From Zoroaster sp. YZ-2022 (Eukaryota > Echinodermata > Asteroidea > Forcipulatida > Zoroasteridae), in the NCBI GenBank assembly GCA_029582265.1, contig CM055816.1:80470472-80534471 (forward strand): a stretch of DNA of 64,000 nt. Reading direction: 5' to 3'. Under the pieces are notes generated by a model. That model saw nothing but the letters and a program-made list of their open reading frames with translations, was not told the origin of the DNA and made no database searches. Each line of letters opens with the position of its first letter. The first letter of the stretch is position 1. Both the position numbers and the translations under genes were made by a program. Positions 31,902-44,340 of this stretch are shown here, piece by piece.

Positions 31902-32299
31902 AAATATCATCAAAAGGCTTTGCTTGATCTATGCTGTTTCAAATTTTCTGTTGTTGAATCTATCAGAGTACTTGCCGTTACAAGATGCAAAAGTTTGGTG
32001 CAAATACTCGGAAATAGTGCTGAAAAGAATTCCAGTAAAACCTCCAGCTTCAGCTTTGTTCCTGGGCACGTTTTCTTCTCTTAATTTCTTCTAATTAAAG
32101 ACTAACAACAGCACAGTGTACAATGTTTTGAGTGCTTTACACAATCGTGTCTACAATACCATCTAGTTTCACAAAGGCGTTGTAATTTGTCTTCTTCCAT
32201 GTTGCTTTTGGAAGCACTTTCCCCAAGTAAATCGTCGAGGTGGACTTGGAGTGAAAAAATGTGTTGCCTCTATGAATCATTATAGAAAAAGTGACTGCT
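31902..32299. other. Spacer; possible further hAT debris
   Basis: A minus-strand open frame at 32137-32358 reads YLGKVLPKATWKKTNYNAFV near its end. It may continue the hAT remnant to the right but is not recognisable. Nothing else. Confidence 0.3.
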
Positions 32300-32624
32300 T
32301 CGGTACGGATTACCACAGACATCTGCAAGAACCCATGGTTGCATTTTGTACACAACAATATACATATAAGGCATTCTTATTCACTTCTTTAACTCTAGTC
32401 AGTAACCTTGAAATATGAGCTCGCACGTTAGCCTTTTCATCATATGACTGAGATCTGTCAGTTGGATACCAAGCCCTAAATGTGAAGTTTTTCTTTTCAG
32501 GTGTTAAACAGTGTCCAAGAATCACTCTCTTGAATGCTGAGTTGCTCATCCACATAGTGCAAGCAAAAGAAAATTGGTCATTATGTGACATATCAATTGT
32601 AACAAGAATCCAGTATGACACCAT
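32300..32624 (-). pseudogene. hAT transposase catalytic-region fragment (ZMYM1-like)
   Basis: The minus strand contains DRSQSYDEKANVRAHISRLL followed by RVKEVNKNALYVYCCVQNAT. This closely follows the RGQSYD.A.NM.G...G.Q..I.E.N..A.YV.C..H.LNL block of TTF/ZMYM1-like hAT transposases. The Asp and the C..H position of that block are partly kept; the expected His appears as Gln in VQNAT. Upstream ITLDMSHNDQFSF-like sequence is in the same frame. It lies about 700 bp downstream of the zinc-finger exon at 33151-33513 on the same strand, so the two probably come from one gene. Confidence 0.65.
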
Positions 32625-32866
32625 AGTAATGCAATTTTTACTTCACTTATAATCATGATCTAGCATTTACTCCCAGTGTATTAACAATGAATTCGTTTTG
32701 GATATGTGGACTGATGAGGTAATTTGCATTCTTTGGTGCTGTTGCAATATGGTGAGGATTAAAGAGCCATCATATTTTACACAACAACTTTACTAATTAA
32801 AGAAAAGTTATAAATTCTGAACCTTTCCCCACATGAGTGCTCATAGTTAGTTTGTCTTATTGAATA

Positions 32867-32918
32867 GGAAAGATTCACGATGACCTCGGAGGGAAAGATT
32901 CACGATGACCTCGGAAGG
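32867..32918. repeat. Two tandem copies of a 24-25 bp unit
   Basis: GGAAAGATTCACGATGACCT occurs twice in direct succession, each followed by CGGAGG or CGGAAGG. Confidence 0.9.
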
Positions 32919-33150
32919 CAAAGTTTTGCTAAGTAAAGTTTTTACAACGACCTGTCTTCCACGGACGTGAAATTGTTCTTCTTTGACTGTTTTTCCTAAA
33001 CTTCAAGGCGTTGTTTTGCTTGCATCATCAGATGAAACAGCTTCGTAATGTTAAAGTTGGTGTGTGTTCATGAGTTTTGAATTTGTCATTGCCTTTTTCC
33101 AATTTTGAAACCATTTTCATCAAATGTGGACTCATAGTCTTTTTTGCACC

Positions 33151-33513
33151 CTATTGAGGAAAACCCCAACATGGGAAACAGTAAGCACTATTAGTAGTGG
33201 ATGAATACATGTATGTAAGCCATTCACAGTATGATTTCATTTGTTTCAGTTGAGGAAAATACCAGTCCCGGCTGAACACTAGCCCCTTTTCATTGCGAAC
33301 AAACTTGAAAGTGTCATTTAATCCCGGTTTACAAGGTCCATGAGACAATGTAGCTTCAATAAGCCCAGGAGTAATTGGGCGCTTTGTTAACAATGCAGGG
33401 TCTGTAGGAAATTCTTTGGTTTTATCCAGAAGGATCTGCATCAGGTCTTCATCTTCATCAGACCCAGGAAAAGCCCTCCCAGGACCCCCAACCCCAATTT
33501 CGCCCTTTATCAT
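33151..33513 (-). pseudogene. TTF-type zinc-finger N-terminus of a hAT transposase
   Basis: This is a 120-codon minus-strand open frame. After an acidic linker (SDEDEDLMQILLDKTKEFPT) it has LSHGPCKPGLNDTFKFVRNE, FSRDWYFPQLKQMKSYCEWL and NSAYCFPCWGF. The pattern L..GP..P......F......F...WY...W..Y......AYCFPC.LF is the TTF zinc finger that binds DNA in ZMYM1-like hAT transposases. The expected W after FP.. is altered (SYCEWL fits). The end of the frame at 33151 lies inside the domain, where a frameshift or splice site would be needed to continue. Together with 32300-32624 it represents a decayed transposase. Confidence 0.75.
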
Positions 33514-36500
33514 GGAAAACGGAATGACTTCACTATCCCTATGCCCTCCAAATTTTTGTATTTTCTGCTTTTTAAAAAAGTATGATTTTGTCTTGCTGTA
33601 CTTTTTTTTTTAATTTTTGGGACAGGTTTTTTGTATTCCGTATGTTTTTTCATTTTGTCGTTTTGGGCTTTTTAAAAACCAATAAGCATTCGGCTTTTCT
33701 TTTGGACATCAGTGGTCTTTATAATAGGAAAATGTGCCCAACCTTAAAGTTTTTCTTCTCAGGGGGGCTAAAGCTTTTTTAACTATTTTTCCATTGGTAC
33801 ATGTCTAATCTTGTCACCAGCTCGGGGTTTTGGTCTCGTCCTTAACGGTGCAGTCGGATTTGATTATCTCACTCGCCCCCATACATTTATGTTGGGTGAG
33901 CCCCATGCAGTCTGGGACGGGAAAACTACAGCATTGCAAGTGGGCCCATGTCCAGACCTAATTCAAAACCCAATGTCAGACCAAATTCAGACAAATTTCA
34001 GACCTAATGTCAGACCTAATGTCAGACCAAATTTCAAAACCCAAACCCGGGAAAGGGGCCTCGGCCGGTGAAATGAAAATTGGGGGCCGACCCCATCCCT
34101 AGCTGTGATTTTCGGTGGGGTTCATATTCAAACCAACCCCCTGCATAGGTAGATTTGAACTGATTCAACAATGTTTTAAAGAAAAAATTAAATCGGATTA
34201 AAAGCGGTTGTCAGATTTTTTGGGCCCAAACAATTAAAAAGGCTTTTTGCCTTTCGGGTTAGAATATTAAATTAACGAGACTGTAAACCCCTCGTCCTGG
34301 GCATAGTTTTTTGCATTAGATAAAAAGGGGGAATAGTTGGTTTAACATTATACATGTTTAAGGCTGCTTTATACATTATTTGGGAAGCCAGTGAAGCTTT
34401 ATGATGAATGGTAAGTGTGTAACTGCTTTAGATAAAAATTTAATTGGGAAAACTTTAATTTTTTTGGGTTTCTGTAATCTATGAATATCAAAATTTTTTC
34501 CCAGTCATTGGGGAATTAACAATAATCTAGTCTTAAGAAATTAAAGGGGCTCTAATAGAAAGCATAAGGTGTAAACTCTTGTATTTTATTTTTCGGTTAA
34601 ACGATGTTGCAGATATAATGATTGGCTGATCTGCAAACGGAAATTGATATGATTGCTCATTGTCATTGTAGGTCAAAGAAAAAGGGCCAAGATTTCGAAG
34701 TGATGGGGTTTTCCCAATTAAACGTTTCTCTTTGGTGAATGGTGCTTCATGGGAAAGTAAAGATCCAAAGTGGAAGGTTTTTGACTCAAATTGTTTGCCT
34801 TCATTTTAAAAGTAACCATCCCCCAAAGCCCTGACTAGTTTGGTCATCGGGGTATACAAAAACTCTCTTTTTGGGTTTCTTTCCCCACCTATTGGCCTGG
34901 TATGTATGTGACTTTAAAAAAGTAGTTTGGGGGTTGTGGGGGCAGTGTGCAGTTGCTAAATTTCCCTAGACCTGCAGTCAGAAACCCTCTTTTAATTGGT
35001 TGCAAGTAATCCTTTGAATGTCGCCATTGACAGTCCCTTTTAGGTTTTGTTTTGACAAAACAGAAAATTTCTTGGGGATTACTGATGAGTTCACTATTGC
35101 CATACCAAAAAAGGGATCACCTAAAAACAATAACATCTGTTTTGCTTAACCAAATTCCATCCCCCCGGGCATAAATAACATTTTTGGGTCTTTTTTTTTC
35201 CAGACCAGGGGATACAAATGGCCCCTTTTGCAAACGTTTTTTACGACCCCCGGAGCTTATTGGTCCCCCAAAATGTTGGCAAATTTTTCATGACGGTCGC
35301 CCTCTTCGACGTTTAATTAAAACCCCGGGTAGTTAGCCCCCCCCAGCCAGGGGTTTTTCCCAAAAAAAGTGGCTCCCGGGATGGGGGTTGGAATAAAACT
35401 TTCATGGACAGCGATGAAATCTGCCTTTTTGGCGAAATTTTGATAGTGACTGGGAAAGGGAGATCAACCGGAAAAATGATGAAAGCGGCGATGATCAGGG
35501 GTGATAAAATCCTCAAGCGAAGGCGAAAAAGGACATTCGACGACGTGGATCCGCAGGATGAGGTTTTATATTGTGTGGTCATGACCGTATAACTTGGTTA
35601 GGCACTATTTTTTTAAAATCATTTTTAATTGGTTTTTTGGGGGCCCTTCTTTTTAAGTTTATGAAACAATTTAACATTGAGTGTAGATAAATGCCAGTTC
35701 TTTTTTATTATTTTTTCCCCTTAATTTCATGTTTGACGAGATCGGGGGTAAAAAATTGGCCCCAAAAAAAAACCAAACATCTATACTCTAAAAAAAGGGC
35801 CCATATTTAAAAACCAAGATTTACCATTTTTCCCTGTTGGAAAAAAGATTTATCACGTGATCTTTTATTCATTTTGTATTAAAAATAGAAGACGGCGTGT
35901 CCATGTTTTTAAAGACGAAATATATGAAATTACATTATTTTGCATGACAAAAAAAACAAATGGATATTTAATTTACTTAAAACCGTTGCCATGATAACTG
36001 GGCCCTTTCCCCCCAAATTTAAAAATTATTGTATTGAGATTAAAAAAAAAAGCCCCCCAAAAAATTTCACCCAATCTGGTCATCAAAAAACACCCCAAAT
36101 TTTTCCAATTTTTGGGCCCAACTTTTCATAAATTATACTGTGTGATGAACAAAAAGCCCTCATGCATTTTATTTTTTCCCCTTCCCGAAAAATCCCAAAC
36201 CCAGATGGAAGAAAACAAAACTTCAGATCAGGGGGAAGAATCAGTCTCTCAACAGGGAATTACAATTCCCAAAACTCGGTCCTGCAGGTGATTTCCCAAA
36301 CCTTTCTGCGGTACAGGTTTCCGGTTGTTTTTTGCGGTGCCATCGGGATCTGCTTGTAGAAAAGGCCAAACCGCTACGCCAAACTTTTTCCCGAAACCCC
36401 CTGGCCCCACTCACTCAGAATGAAATGATGGCGTAGCGCTCTGCCCCTTGGGCTAACAAGCCCCCTCAGTACAGTATGCTGGTCAACATATAAAGTTCTC

Positions 36501-39071
36501 GGATGTCTTTTTATCCATCCATAATGTAAAAAAGATTTATTTCCATTATGCGATTTTCACCCCCGAAAACCCGGTTGCCTAAACCACCCTTTGGATTTTG
36601 ACAAGCTTAAAAAGTTGAGCCTTTGCTGAATGCCCTCCCCCCCCAAATTTAACCTCTATTCCCCTGGACAAAACCCTATCTCCTGATGGGTATGCTAAAA
36701 TTTTAAAAGGGGACCCCCCGGTTTTTCCGTACATCCCCAAAAACCGGTCAAATAAAATTTGGGCATTCTCTTTGAACGAGCCCGAAAACAGGTTACCCCC
36801 TATTCGTGGATGCTGTCCCGGGCTGCGGGAAGGAGAAAAAACTTAAAAGGGGCTACATGTCGTAATCCCAAACTCATCCCCTAAAAAGTGCCATCCCTCT
36901 ACCTAACCATCCAGGGGGAAGTCGTCGTTGAATTTTAAATGGATTTGGGTTTTAAAGGACATGAAATTTTTTGTGATAATTACTTTAACAGCCCAGCTCT
37001 GGTATCCAAACTTCTAAATTTAAAGGTTTGGATTTTTGTGGTCAGTGCGTTATACTCCCGGGGGAAACCGAATACAGCCCCCCAAAAGAAAAAATAGAAT
37101 AAAAAAGGGAAAAACCCCAAAATTTTATGAAAGGCTGGTCAGTTAGCCATTGTTTGGGGGATAAAAAAATTTTGTCCCCTAACAAAGGGGGTGATTGAAG
37201 AAATTACAAAAAAAATTTCCCGGTGTAAAAAAACAAAATTGGATTTCTTGAAATTGCTAACCCCAAATTTTAAATAATTTCAACAAATTCAGGGGAAACC
37301 GACCCGCTAATCAAATTGTTAAAATTACTACACTACAAAAGAATTTTTGAAATGGAAAAAAGGGTGTTTTGGGAACCAGGAACATACCCTCTCAATGCCC
37401 AGAAATTTTTCCCAAAACCCATACCAACAAACAAGCATTTAAGTAATCTTGACTTCCGTCTTAAAGGTCATAGACGACCTACTCACAGGTTGGGAACCAA
37501 TACAATGCTGCTTTTTCCCGATCAATGCGAATAACCTTCGTGTTAAAAGATGGAAAAATAAAAAACCCTGGAAAAAACCCTTTCCCGGAAAAAAACTTAG
37601 GGCATTGTTTGTAGCAACCGGCGATTACACAATAAAAACAAACGGGATGATATTAAAAATGTACCATTATTGCTAATTCCTTCTTTGAAAATCCCATACT
37701 TTCCATAAATTGAAAACAACCTTTTTTAAGAAAACCCAAACTTGCCAACAACTAATTATTTTTGGGGAAAGCGAAATTAATTTATTTTAAACTATATTAA
37801 CAAGCAAAATTTAAATTCAACCTTACTGTTAAAATAGGTCAATCCCGGTGAATTTATTTTCATAAAATTAAAACCCAAAAAAAGTGGATTTTTTTATAAA
37901 ATTAAATGTTTTTGGGCCACTTTTTGTACACATTGGTCTCCATTCTTGGCTCCCTACCCCCCCCCCTCCCCTATTCAATTTTGGGCCCCAACAACTGTGT
38001 TCGGGGCCCACAATCCCAACCAAAAATTGAATGGAAAATCTTAAAGGGTCCTTCAATCAATAAAAGATAGTTCAGAATGGCGTAAACATTTTTGTTAGAA
38101 ATTTTGTCGATTAATAAGGCTCTTACTCCAGAAACAGATTAATCTGAAAAGAAAGTAAAAAAAGTTAATTACCCTTAGTGTTAAATTATGTTTTTACAAC
38201 CTGGCCCTATCGGTATGAAAATTTTAAAACCCCTGGGGAAGACACAATATCTGTGTTGTTTTTGCCACCCCTTTAGCAAACCATCTCAGTATAAAAATTG
38301 GCTCCCTTTGAAATATCCTTTTGACTGTTTTTGAGAAAAGGTTAAAATATCAACAGTATTTCAAATAAAACTCAGAGATTTCGTGGTGCCATTCCGTTTT
38401 TTTATTAATCTACTTAACACTAAAACAATAAATTATTACATTTTTACCATATTTTTAATTTTTTAAATTTTTTTTATTACCCTTTTTTGGCGTTTTTTGT
38501 TTTAAAAAATTTAAATTCTAAAATTTTAAAATTTTGTTTTTTTTTAATTGTTTAATTTTAACACATTGTAAAAAGTGCCCAATTCAGCCTTTGGCTGCCA
38601 TTTTTTTTTTTTGGTAATAAACCATCAATAAAATGAATGAATAAAATGTAATCTTAAAAATTTTAAAAATCTTCCAAATGTTATTTGTAACATTAAAGCT
38701 GCATGCTTAAGGAATTCACACAGGGCATGCTTTAAACCCTACAGAGTGTGAGGGTGGCTCTTCATTAAACCCCCAAAATTGCTAAAATTACAAAAGGGGA
38801 TTATCCAAATTTACCTGGTATGGAAGGCCCTTTTATTAAAAAGGGCTGGTACTGAAAAAAATTTAAAAGGTTTTTTAAAAAGTATACTGTATTAAAATTC
38901 ATTCAGATCAGGAAACTATTTGGTCTAATTTTTTTTTCTCATCTCTGTAAATACAACAAAAAAATTCTCCCAAATTTAATTCCCACCCTAAAGGGGTGAA
39001 TGCTAAATGTAAAAATTTATTGGGAAAAAACAAAAATTTCTAAGTATTGGGTCTAGGTTTCTTCCTGAGAT
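33514..39071. other. Low-quality, homopolymer-rich sequence, no safe genes
   Basis: Runs of 3-6 identical bases dominate and reading frames break every few dozen codons. A GC-richer block at 35404-35592 stays open for 62 codons (ends with LKRRRKRTFDDVDPQDEVL) but its reverse strand is open too. About 36370-36465, on the minus strand, has tRNA-like phrases (TTAGCCCAAGGGGCAGAGCG) that could be a SINE head. Nothing can be annotated with confidence. Confidence 0.5.
33954..34034. repeat. Degenerate 12-13 bp tandem repeat
   Basis: CAGACCTAATGT and CAGACCAAATT variants recur about six times. Confidence 0.7.
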
Positions 39072-39310
39072 AATAATAATAATTGGGACTTATTAACACG
39101 AAATCCACCAACTAAGGGGTGTAAAGGCCATTTTTTTACGTGCATTAAAACCCCCGGGCCTACGGTTTTACGCCCACCCGAAGGACAAGCAATTATGGTT
39201 AAGTACCTTCCAAAGGGACACATGTGTCATGCCCGGGGGCCGAACTCACACCCTGCTCCCCGGCAAAAAGAACTTGAGTTCGGTGCGCTAGACCCTCGGC
39301 CCCCACACTC
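39072..39310 (-). mobile_element. tRNA-derived SINE, copy 2 (corrupted)
   Basis: Minus-strand phrases match the other copies in order: TCTAGCGCACCGAACTCAAG (head), GTGTGAGTTCGGC (B box), ACACATGTGTCC, TACTTAACCATAATTGCTT, then CTTAGTTGGTGGAT and the (ATT)n tail. Many run-length differences from copies 1 and 3. Confidence 0.75.
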
Positions 39311-42300
39311 TTCAACACTGCTCCCCGAGATGATGACTTAATGTATAAATTCTACACCACATTCATAAAAAGTTTTCTTACCCAAGGGGGGTTGCAAAAA
39401 ATATCAACTTGCAAGGTCAAAAATCAAAAACGCTAAATAAGAAAAAGGGAGAATAGCAGATTTATGATCGGCAAACCCCAAACATCGGAATCATTTTTTT
39501 TTTTCCATGCCGGGTGTCAAAATAAGACCCAAGATGGTTATTTTCCCAGATAAATATCGATTTTTTAATAAACCTGATCCCAATAATTTTGTTTACAGGG
39601 TTTAAATTTGGGAATAAAAGGTGATCCCCAAGAAAGACTATTAATTCTCTTGAGTTTGCTGGTCCCCTACATTTAAAATGCTAAGTTCTTTTGGGGGTTT
39701 TGTAACAAGTACAACAAATCTTCTTCATGTTTTAATTCAGTTCGGAATATGACTTTGATATTGATATTGAAAAAAGTTACCATCCTTTAGGGGGTTGCAA
39801 CAAAAAGGAAAAAAAAAATTTCCCAGGGGGTGAAATGCACACAAAAAAAAGTTTCCCAAAAATCAAGTTGTGGTGGCCCTTGGACCAGACAAAGATAATT
39901 AAAATGAATAGATAAATTACGGGGGTTTTTTGGCTGGAAGAAAAGATAGATGACAAAAAAAAGACGGAAATAAAAAGCAGACAGATAGACTATACCATCA
40001 AAATAAAAGTAAAAAAATGTAAAATAAATGTAAAACTTTTGGGGAAAAAAAAGGGAATCATCTTTTAATCTTTCCCCTTCCTTATGTTAAAACCCATGGG
40101 GGGGTTTGATATGCGGGATCACATTTTTTTACTGATGAGACGGCCCAATTCCTGCGGTTCCAAGCACTCAATCCCCCTTAAAAAATCTTTCAAAATGAAA
40201 TCTTGGTGATTGAAGTGCGGCCCCACCTTTTTCACTTTTTAATTTTGCGGGAATGGGTCCATCCGGAAAACATTGGGTTCGGGCCCCACCATTCCCTCCA
40301 GGGTTAAAAAAATCAAAAGGGAAGGGCTAATTTTTTTTTTCCTTTCTCAACAATCTATATCCATGTTTTTACTTTTTTGTTTGCTTGTTAAATTTTTGTC
40401 TGTTTTTTTCTTTCTAAAACCCTTTTCTTTTTCCTCATTTTTTCCCTTTTTCTTTTCGGGCCCCTTTTAACCCCTTTTTTTGCCCAGTCTTGGGAACAAC
40501 CTGTTTGTTTTGCCTTTTTCTTTGCATTCATTACATTGACTAACTTCTGCTCACTCTTGTGTTTTTTATTTGTTTGTTTTCCCGTCCCATTTTGCCTTTG
40601 AGAAAAGAATCTTTTTTCAAAAAATGGAATACCCTTTTTTTTAATTTCTTTTTAAGGTTGAAACCCAAAGCCAGACCAGGGAAGGGGCACTTGTAGATAA
40701 AAATTATGTAATTTTTTTGTAAAAAAAAATTGCACCTACTTGAGATTTTGGTATAACATGCCTTTCCGCCCTTTTTGGTTTAAGTTAACCATCCCTTTAC
40801 TTTAAAAAATTTTTTAGTCAAGTTAAATTTTAAAAAACCCTTTTTTTCCAAAAGAAAGTTATTAGCTGCGATAGTTTTTGCGCTTTCCCAGTATTTTTCA
40901 TGTTGAGAAAACCCTTGGGGGTTTAACCCCCACTGTTGCAGCCAACACATAAAATTTGCGAGCATTTTGTCCCCAGAAAAATTGTTCTTTTTCACTCGTC
41001 TTCAGAGTTTGGACTTATCATGAGGCATGAGCTGAAAAGGAACTACTGGTAAAAGGTCCTCCCCCTTAATTTTTAATAATATTTATTTTTTTATTCACGA
41101 AGCCCAAAGGTCGACACTCTAATTGTTAAACCCTGACTGGAAATTGACAAATTTTCATTTCACAGCATGTATTTAAAACCGATTTATAGAGAAAATAAAA
41201 TAATGATATAACAGAATTTTCCCTAACCATTTATCTATTGAGCAATTGGGAAAAAAGTGCCTGTTCTTGTGAGCACCCCTTTAAAAATTTTACCCTTACG
41301 TTAATAAATTTTTAATAAAAAAATTGAATAATCGATGAGCAAGGAGAAAGGAAGAAATTTAAAAAATACAACCCATTTTTCCCCAAATATGCCCAAAATT
41401 TTAAAATTCCCCTTTTAAAACGATGATCGAGGATACATTTTAAAAAAGGAGGGGGAAAAGTGTATGTCAAGTGAGGAATGGAAATGAAATTTTGGACATG
41501 GTAAAACATAGGCCTATGCAAACCCATTGAGATACTGGCTTTTTTTGTCTCTCCCCAAAAAAATGTTTGGGGCATTGTGCACAAGTGGGGTTTGGGTTAA
41601 AAACTTTTTCTTTCAAGTGAAAATCAAATTAAAGGTGTAAAAATAATAAGTAATAATTTGAGAAATTTTTTTATAAAAAAGTTGAAACGGGGGAATAATA
41701 AATTTTTCATGCATTGAATTGTAAATTTTTTAACAGATTGCAAAAATTTTTGAATGGGGGCCACCCATTCATTATTTTTTTTAAAAATTTTTCGTTATAT
41801 TTCGGGCCCAATCGTGCAATGATGTTTGTCGTTTGACGGTAGTAAAATTTAGTGTGATTTATACTGAATAAGGGGAACTATAAAACTTATATTTTTTTTC
41901 CCAAGAAGATCTTTGCCCAGTTGTGTACCTTAAAACCTTACACCTTAGTTATGAAGTTGAAACGATATTTTTGTTTTGATAAATCCCCATATAAATCAGG
42001 GGGCACAACTTTTAAAAAGTTCTTTATTTTATGTCAATCAAGTTTTTGTGGACCCTAGGGATGCTCAAATTTTTAAAACCCCCAAATTTAAAAAACCCTT
42101 AGGGGTTCATCTCACTTGAAATGTTTGATAAATTAAAAGATAATTTGATTTAAATTTTTGATTGTTTTATGGGATATCATTTAAGTGTGCTTTTCAAAAA
42201 AAAGGGGGGAAATTTAAAACGAAAAATTTTTCCCTTGCCCTAAAATATTCCCCCAAAGTGATGGAACCCCAACATTAATAGGGGTTGCTTTCCCTTATAT

Positions 42301-42921
42301 TGGGGTCTTTAAATGGCGCGGAGGAGAATAAATTATTCTCCATCATTTTTTTCTTTATTTTAAAATTCCGATATTCGTTTAATAAATTTTTCCCCCTAAT
42401 TTTTCCCTTCAAAACCACAGGGAAAACCGAACTAGCAATATACAGCAATCCAAATTCCCCATTCATCTTTTACAGGTGCCTGGTATGCATTAAACGAACC
42501 CAAAACCCCGGGTGGTTCTTGTGAACCGGGAAAGGGTCATTTTACAGTCATTTGGCATATCCACGGGGTCCCAGTGGTCCGTATCAAAGCCCCAATAAAA
42601 AAAACTCCCCAGTAAACAAGGGGGCGGGTTGGACCCGTGACTGGATCCGAGGGGTTTTCCATTAAGGTAAGGCCCTGTCAAGATGACCTTTTGCACTGTT
42701 ATTTTTTATCGATAAATTCTGCTATCAAATGGGCCCCAGGGTTTTAACCATAGTGCTACGTTAAATGTCTAACTCATGATAGACATGGTATGGTTTTACG
42801 CAATACAAAATGTCAAGGGCTTGAATAAAATGTATGGTTTTTATACCGAAATCATTATTAATGTAAAAAAATAAAAAAAAAAAATTAAAATTAAGAAACA
42901 AAAATGAACAAAATTTTAAAA
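39311..42921. other. Low-quality, homopolymer-rich sequence
   Basis: No recognisable gene or repeat. The open frames here have low-complexity or one-off composition. The minus-strand frame 42490-42696 includes DTDHWDPVDMPNDCKMTLSR, which looks protein-like but is unassigned. Confidence 0.4.
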
Positions 42922-43094
42922 AACGTCATGTAGGATCACCCCCCTTTTTGGGAAGGGGGGGGAACAACGTCATTGGGGTTTATCCCCCTATTATGGGTAG
43001 GGCCCGGGGAACAACGTCATGTGGGGTCACCCCCCTATTATGGATGAGGGCAACAACGTCATGGGATCATCCACCTTTATGGGTGAGGGGGGGG
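42922..43094. repeat. Minisatellite, four units of 42-47 bp
   Basis: Units start with AACGTCAT at 42922, 42966, 43013 and 43055. Each continues with GGGGTCACCCCCCTATTATG-like sequence and a GGGTGAGGGG-like end. G and C run lengths vary. Confidence 0.85.
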
Positions 43095-44037
43095 CACACA
43101 TAAAATCAAATTTCCTGTCAAACCCTTTGGAAAATTCCGGGTTTAAATGTGCCCACAAATATTTATTATTATTATTATTTAATTTTGTTTGAAGGAAATG
43201 AAATGTCAATATGTCCCAAAATATTTTCCCGTTATTATAAATTATGAAAGATTTTTATTATCTGTATTGCTTTATTTCAAAAGATCAAAATTTTTCAAAA
43301 AAAGTCTTTAATTTTTTTCACCTACACTAAATTTCCCTAGAAATTTCATTTTAATCAAGAAAAATAAAATCTAATTGTTGAAAACCCCTATCTAATGACG
43401 ATGGGTTCATCAATAAAATAATCTAATTTCCTCTGTTCTTTCCCCGAACTGAATAATAGTGCCCCAAAATGGATCCCAAACCCAAAACCCAAATGCAAAC
43501 CCCACCCCCCCTAAAACCCCCATTAGAAACCCCAATAGAAAGGGTTTAAAAAAACACAACAAACAGCTGAGAGGAATAAAAAGTTGGGGGCACCCGCTAA
43601 GGAACCCAATTAGAGAACAAATTAAAAAAAATTTGTAATTACTTAAAAAGGGTTAAAAAGTTCCCCAAAAAAACACAACAAATCCAAAAGGAACTATAAA
43701 AATAAGAAACCCCTCAGGCCCCAACCCAAAACCCTGGGAAAACCCCAGTCAGAAAAATTTTTTCATGGAAAAAAACATAATAACTTTATACCCCCCAAAT
43801 TAACTATAAATTAAAACCCCAGTCTTGGGAAAATTTTTAAATAACCAAAAATAAAAAAGGAATATTTAATTTAAAAGCTCAGTAATTAAATCTACTCACC
43901 GGGGAATTTACGTTTGCCCGATTTGGTTTTTAAATTCAGGGAGTAGGTTACCATGGAACATGCCCTAGTATTAGGTGATATTTTCGGGTGGAAATAAATA
44001 AACCCCTTGAGGGGAATTTGGGGGGACGAGACTTTTT
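43095..44037. other. Low-quality, homopolymer-rich sequence
   Basis: Includes (TTA)n at about 43160-43180 and C/A-rich runs at 43470-43530. No gene seen. Confidence 0.4.
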
Positions 44038-44340
44038 TCAACAAAGGTTTAATTTATAAGTGCCTTTAACTTGGGGTTTGCCACCCCAAAATAGATAACG
44101 AATATCGGGGGGTTTTCCGGAGGGGAAACAGGTTTTTTCTTGATATTTTGAGTGTCTGGGTTTTGGGGAGGCCCGTTTGGATGGATTTAACCCGTTTTCA
44201 CAGTAGTCAAATTGTGGCAGGAGCATCGTTTTTATTAAAATATTCAATGTGTGCTTTGGGGAGAACACTTCTGAACCCCCGGAAACCCCCCAAACCCCTT
44301 TTTTTTTTCACAAGCTTATCAAACCATTCTAGGTGAATGA
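44038..44340 (-). pseudogene. LINE reverse-transcriptase thumb fragment
   Basis: The minus strand reads FSPKHTLNILIKTMLLPQFD followed by DYCENG. This matches the L...L..P.FDYC..VW block near the end of CR1/L2-type LINE polymerases. Further on, PRHSKYQEK and TCFPSGKPP fit the usual LQ.LQN.A...I segment after allowing frame slips. Only about 70 codons can be followed. Surrounding sequence quality is poor, so the extent of the original element is unknown. Confidence 0.5.

Noticed and set aside
35313..35592. Overlapping open frames on both strands in a GC-richer block
   Set aside because: Both strands are open over the same bases with no motif, a sign of composition rather than coding.
36370..36465. 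tRNA-like stretch on the minus strand
   Set aside because: Box-A-like phrase present, but no convincing B box or cloverleaf; probably SINE debris in corrupted sequence.
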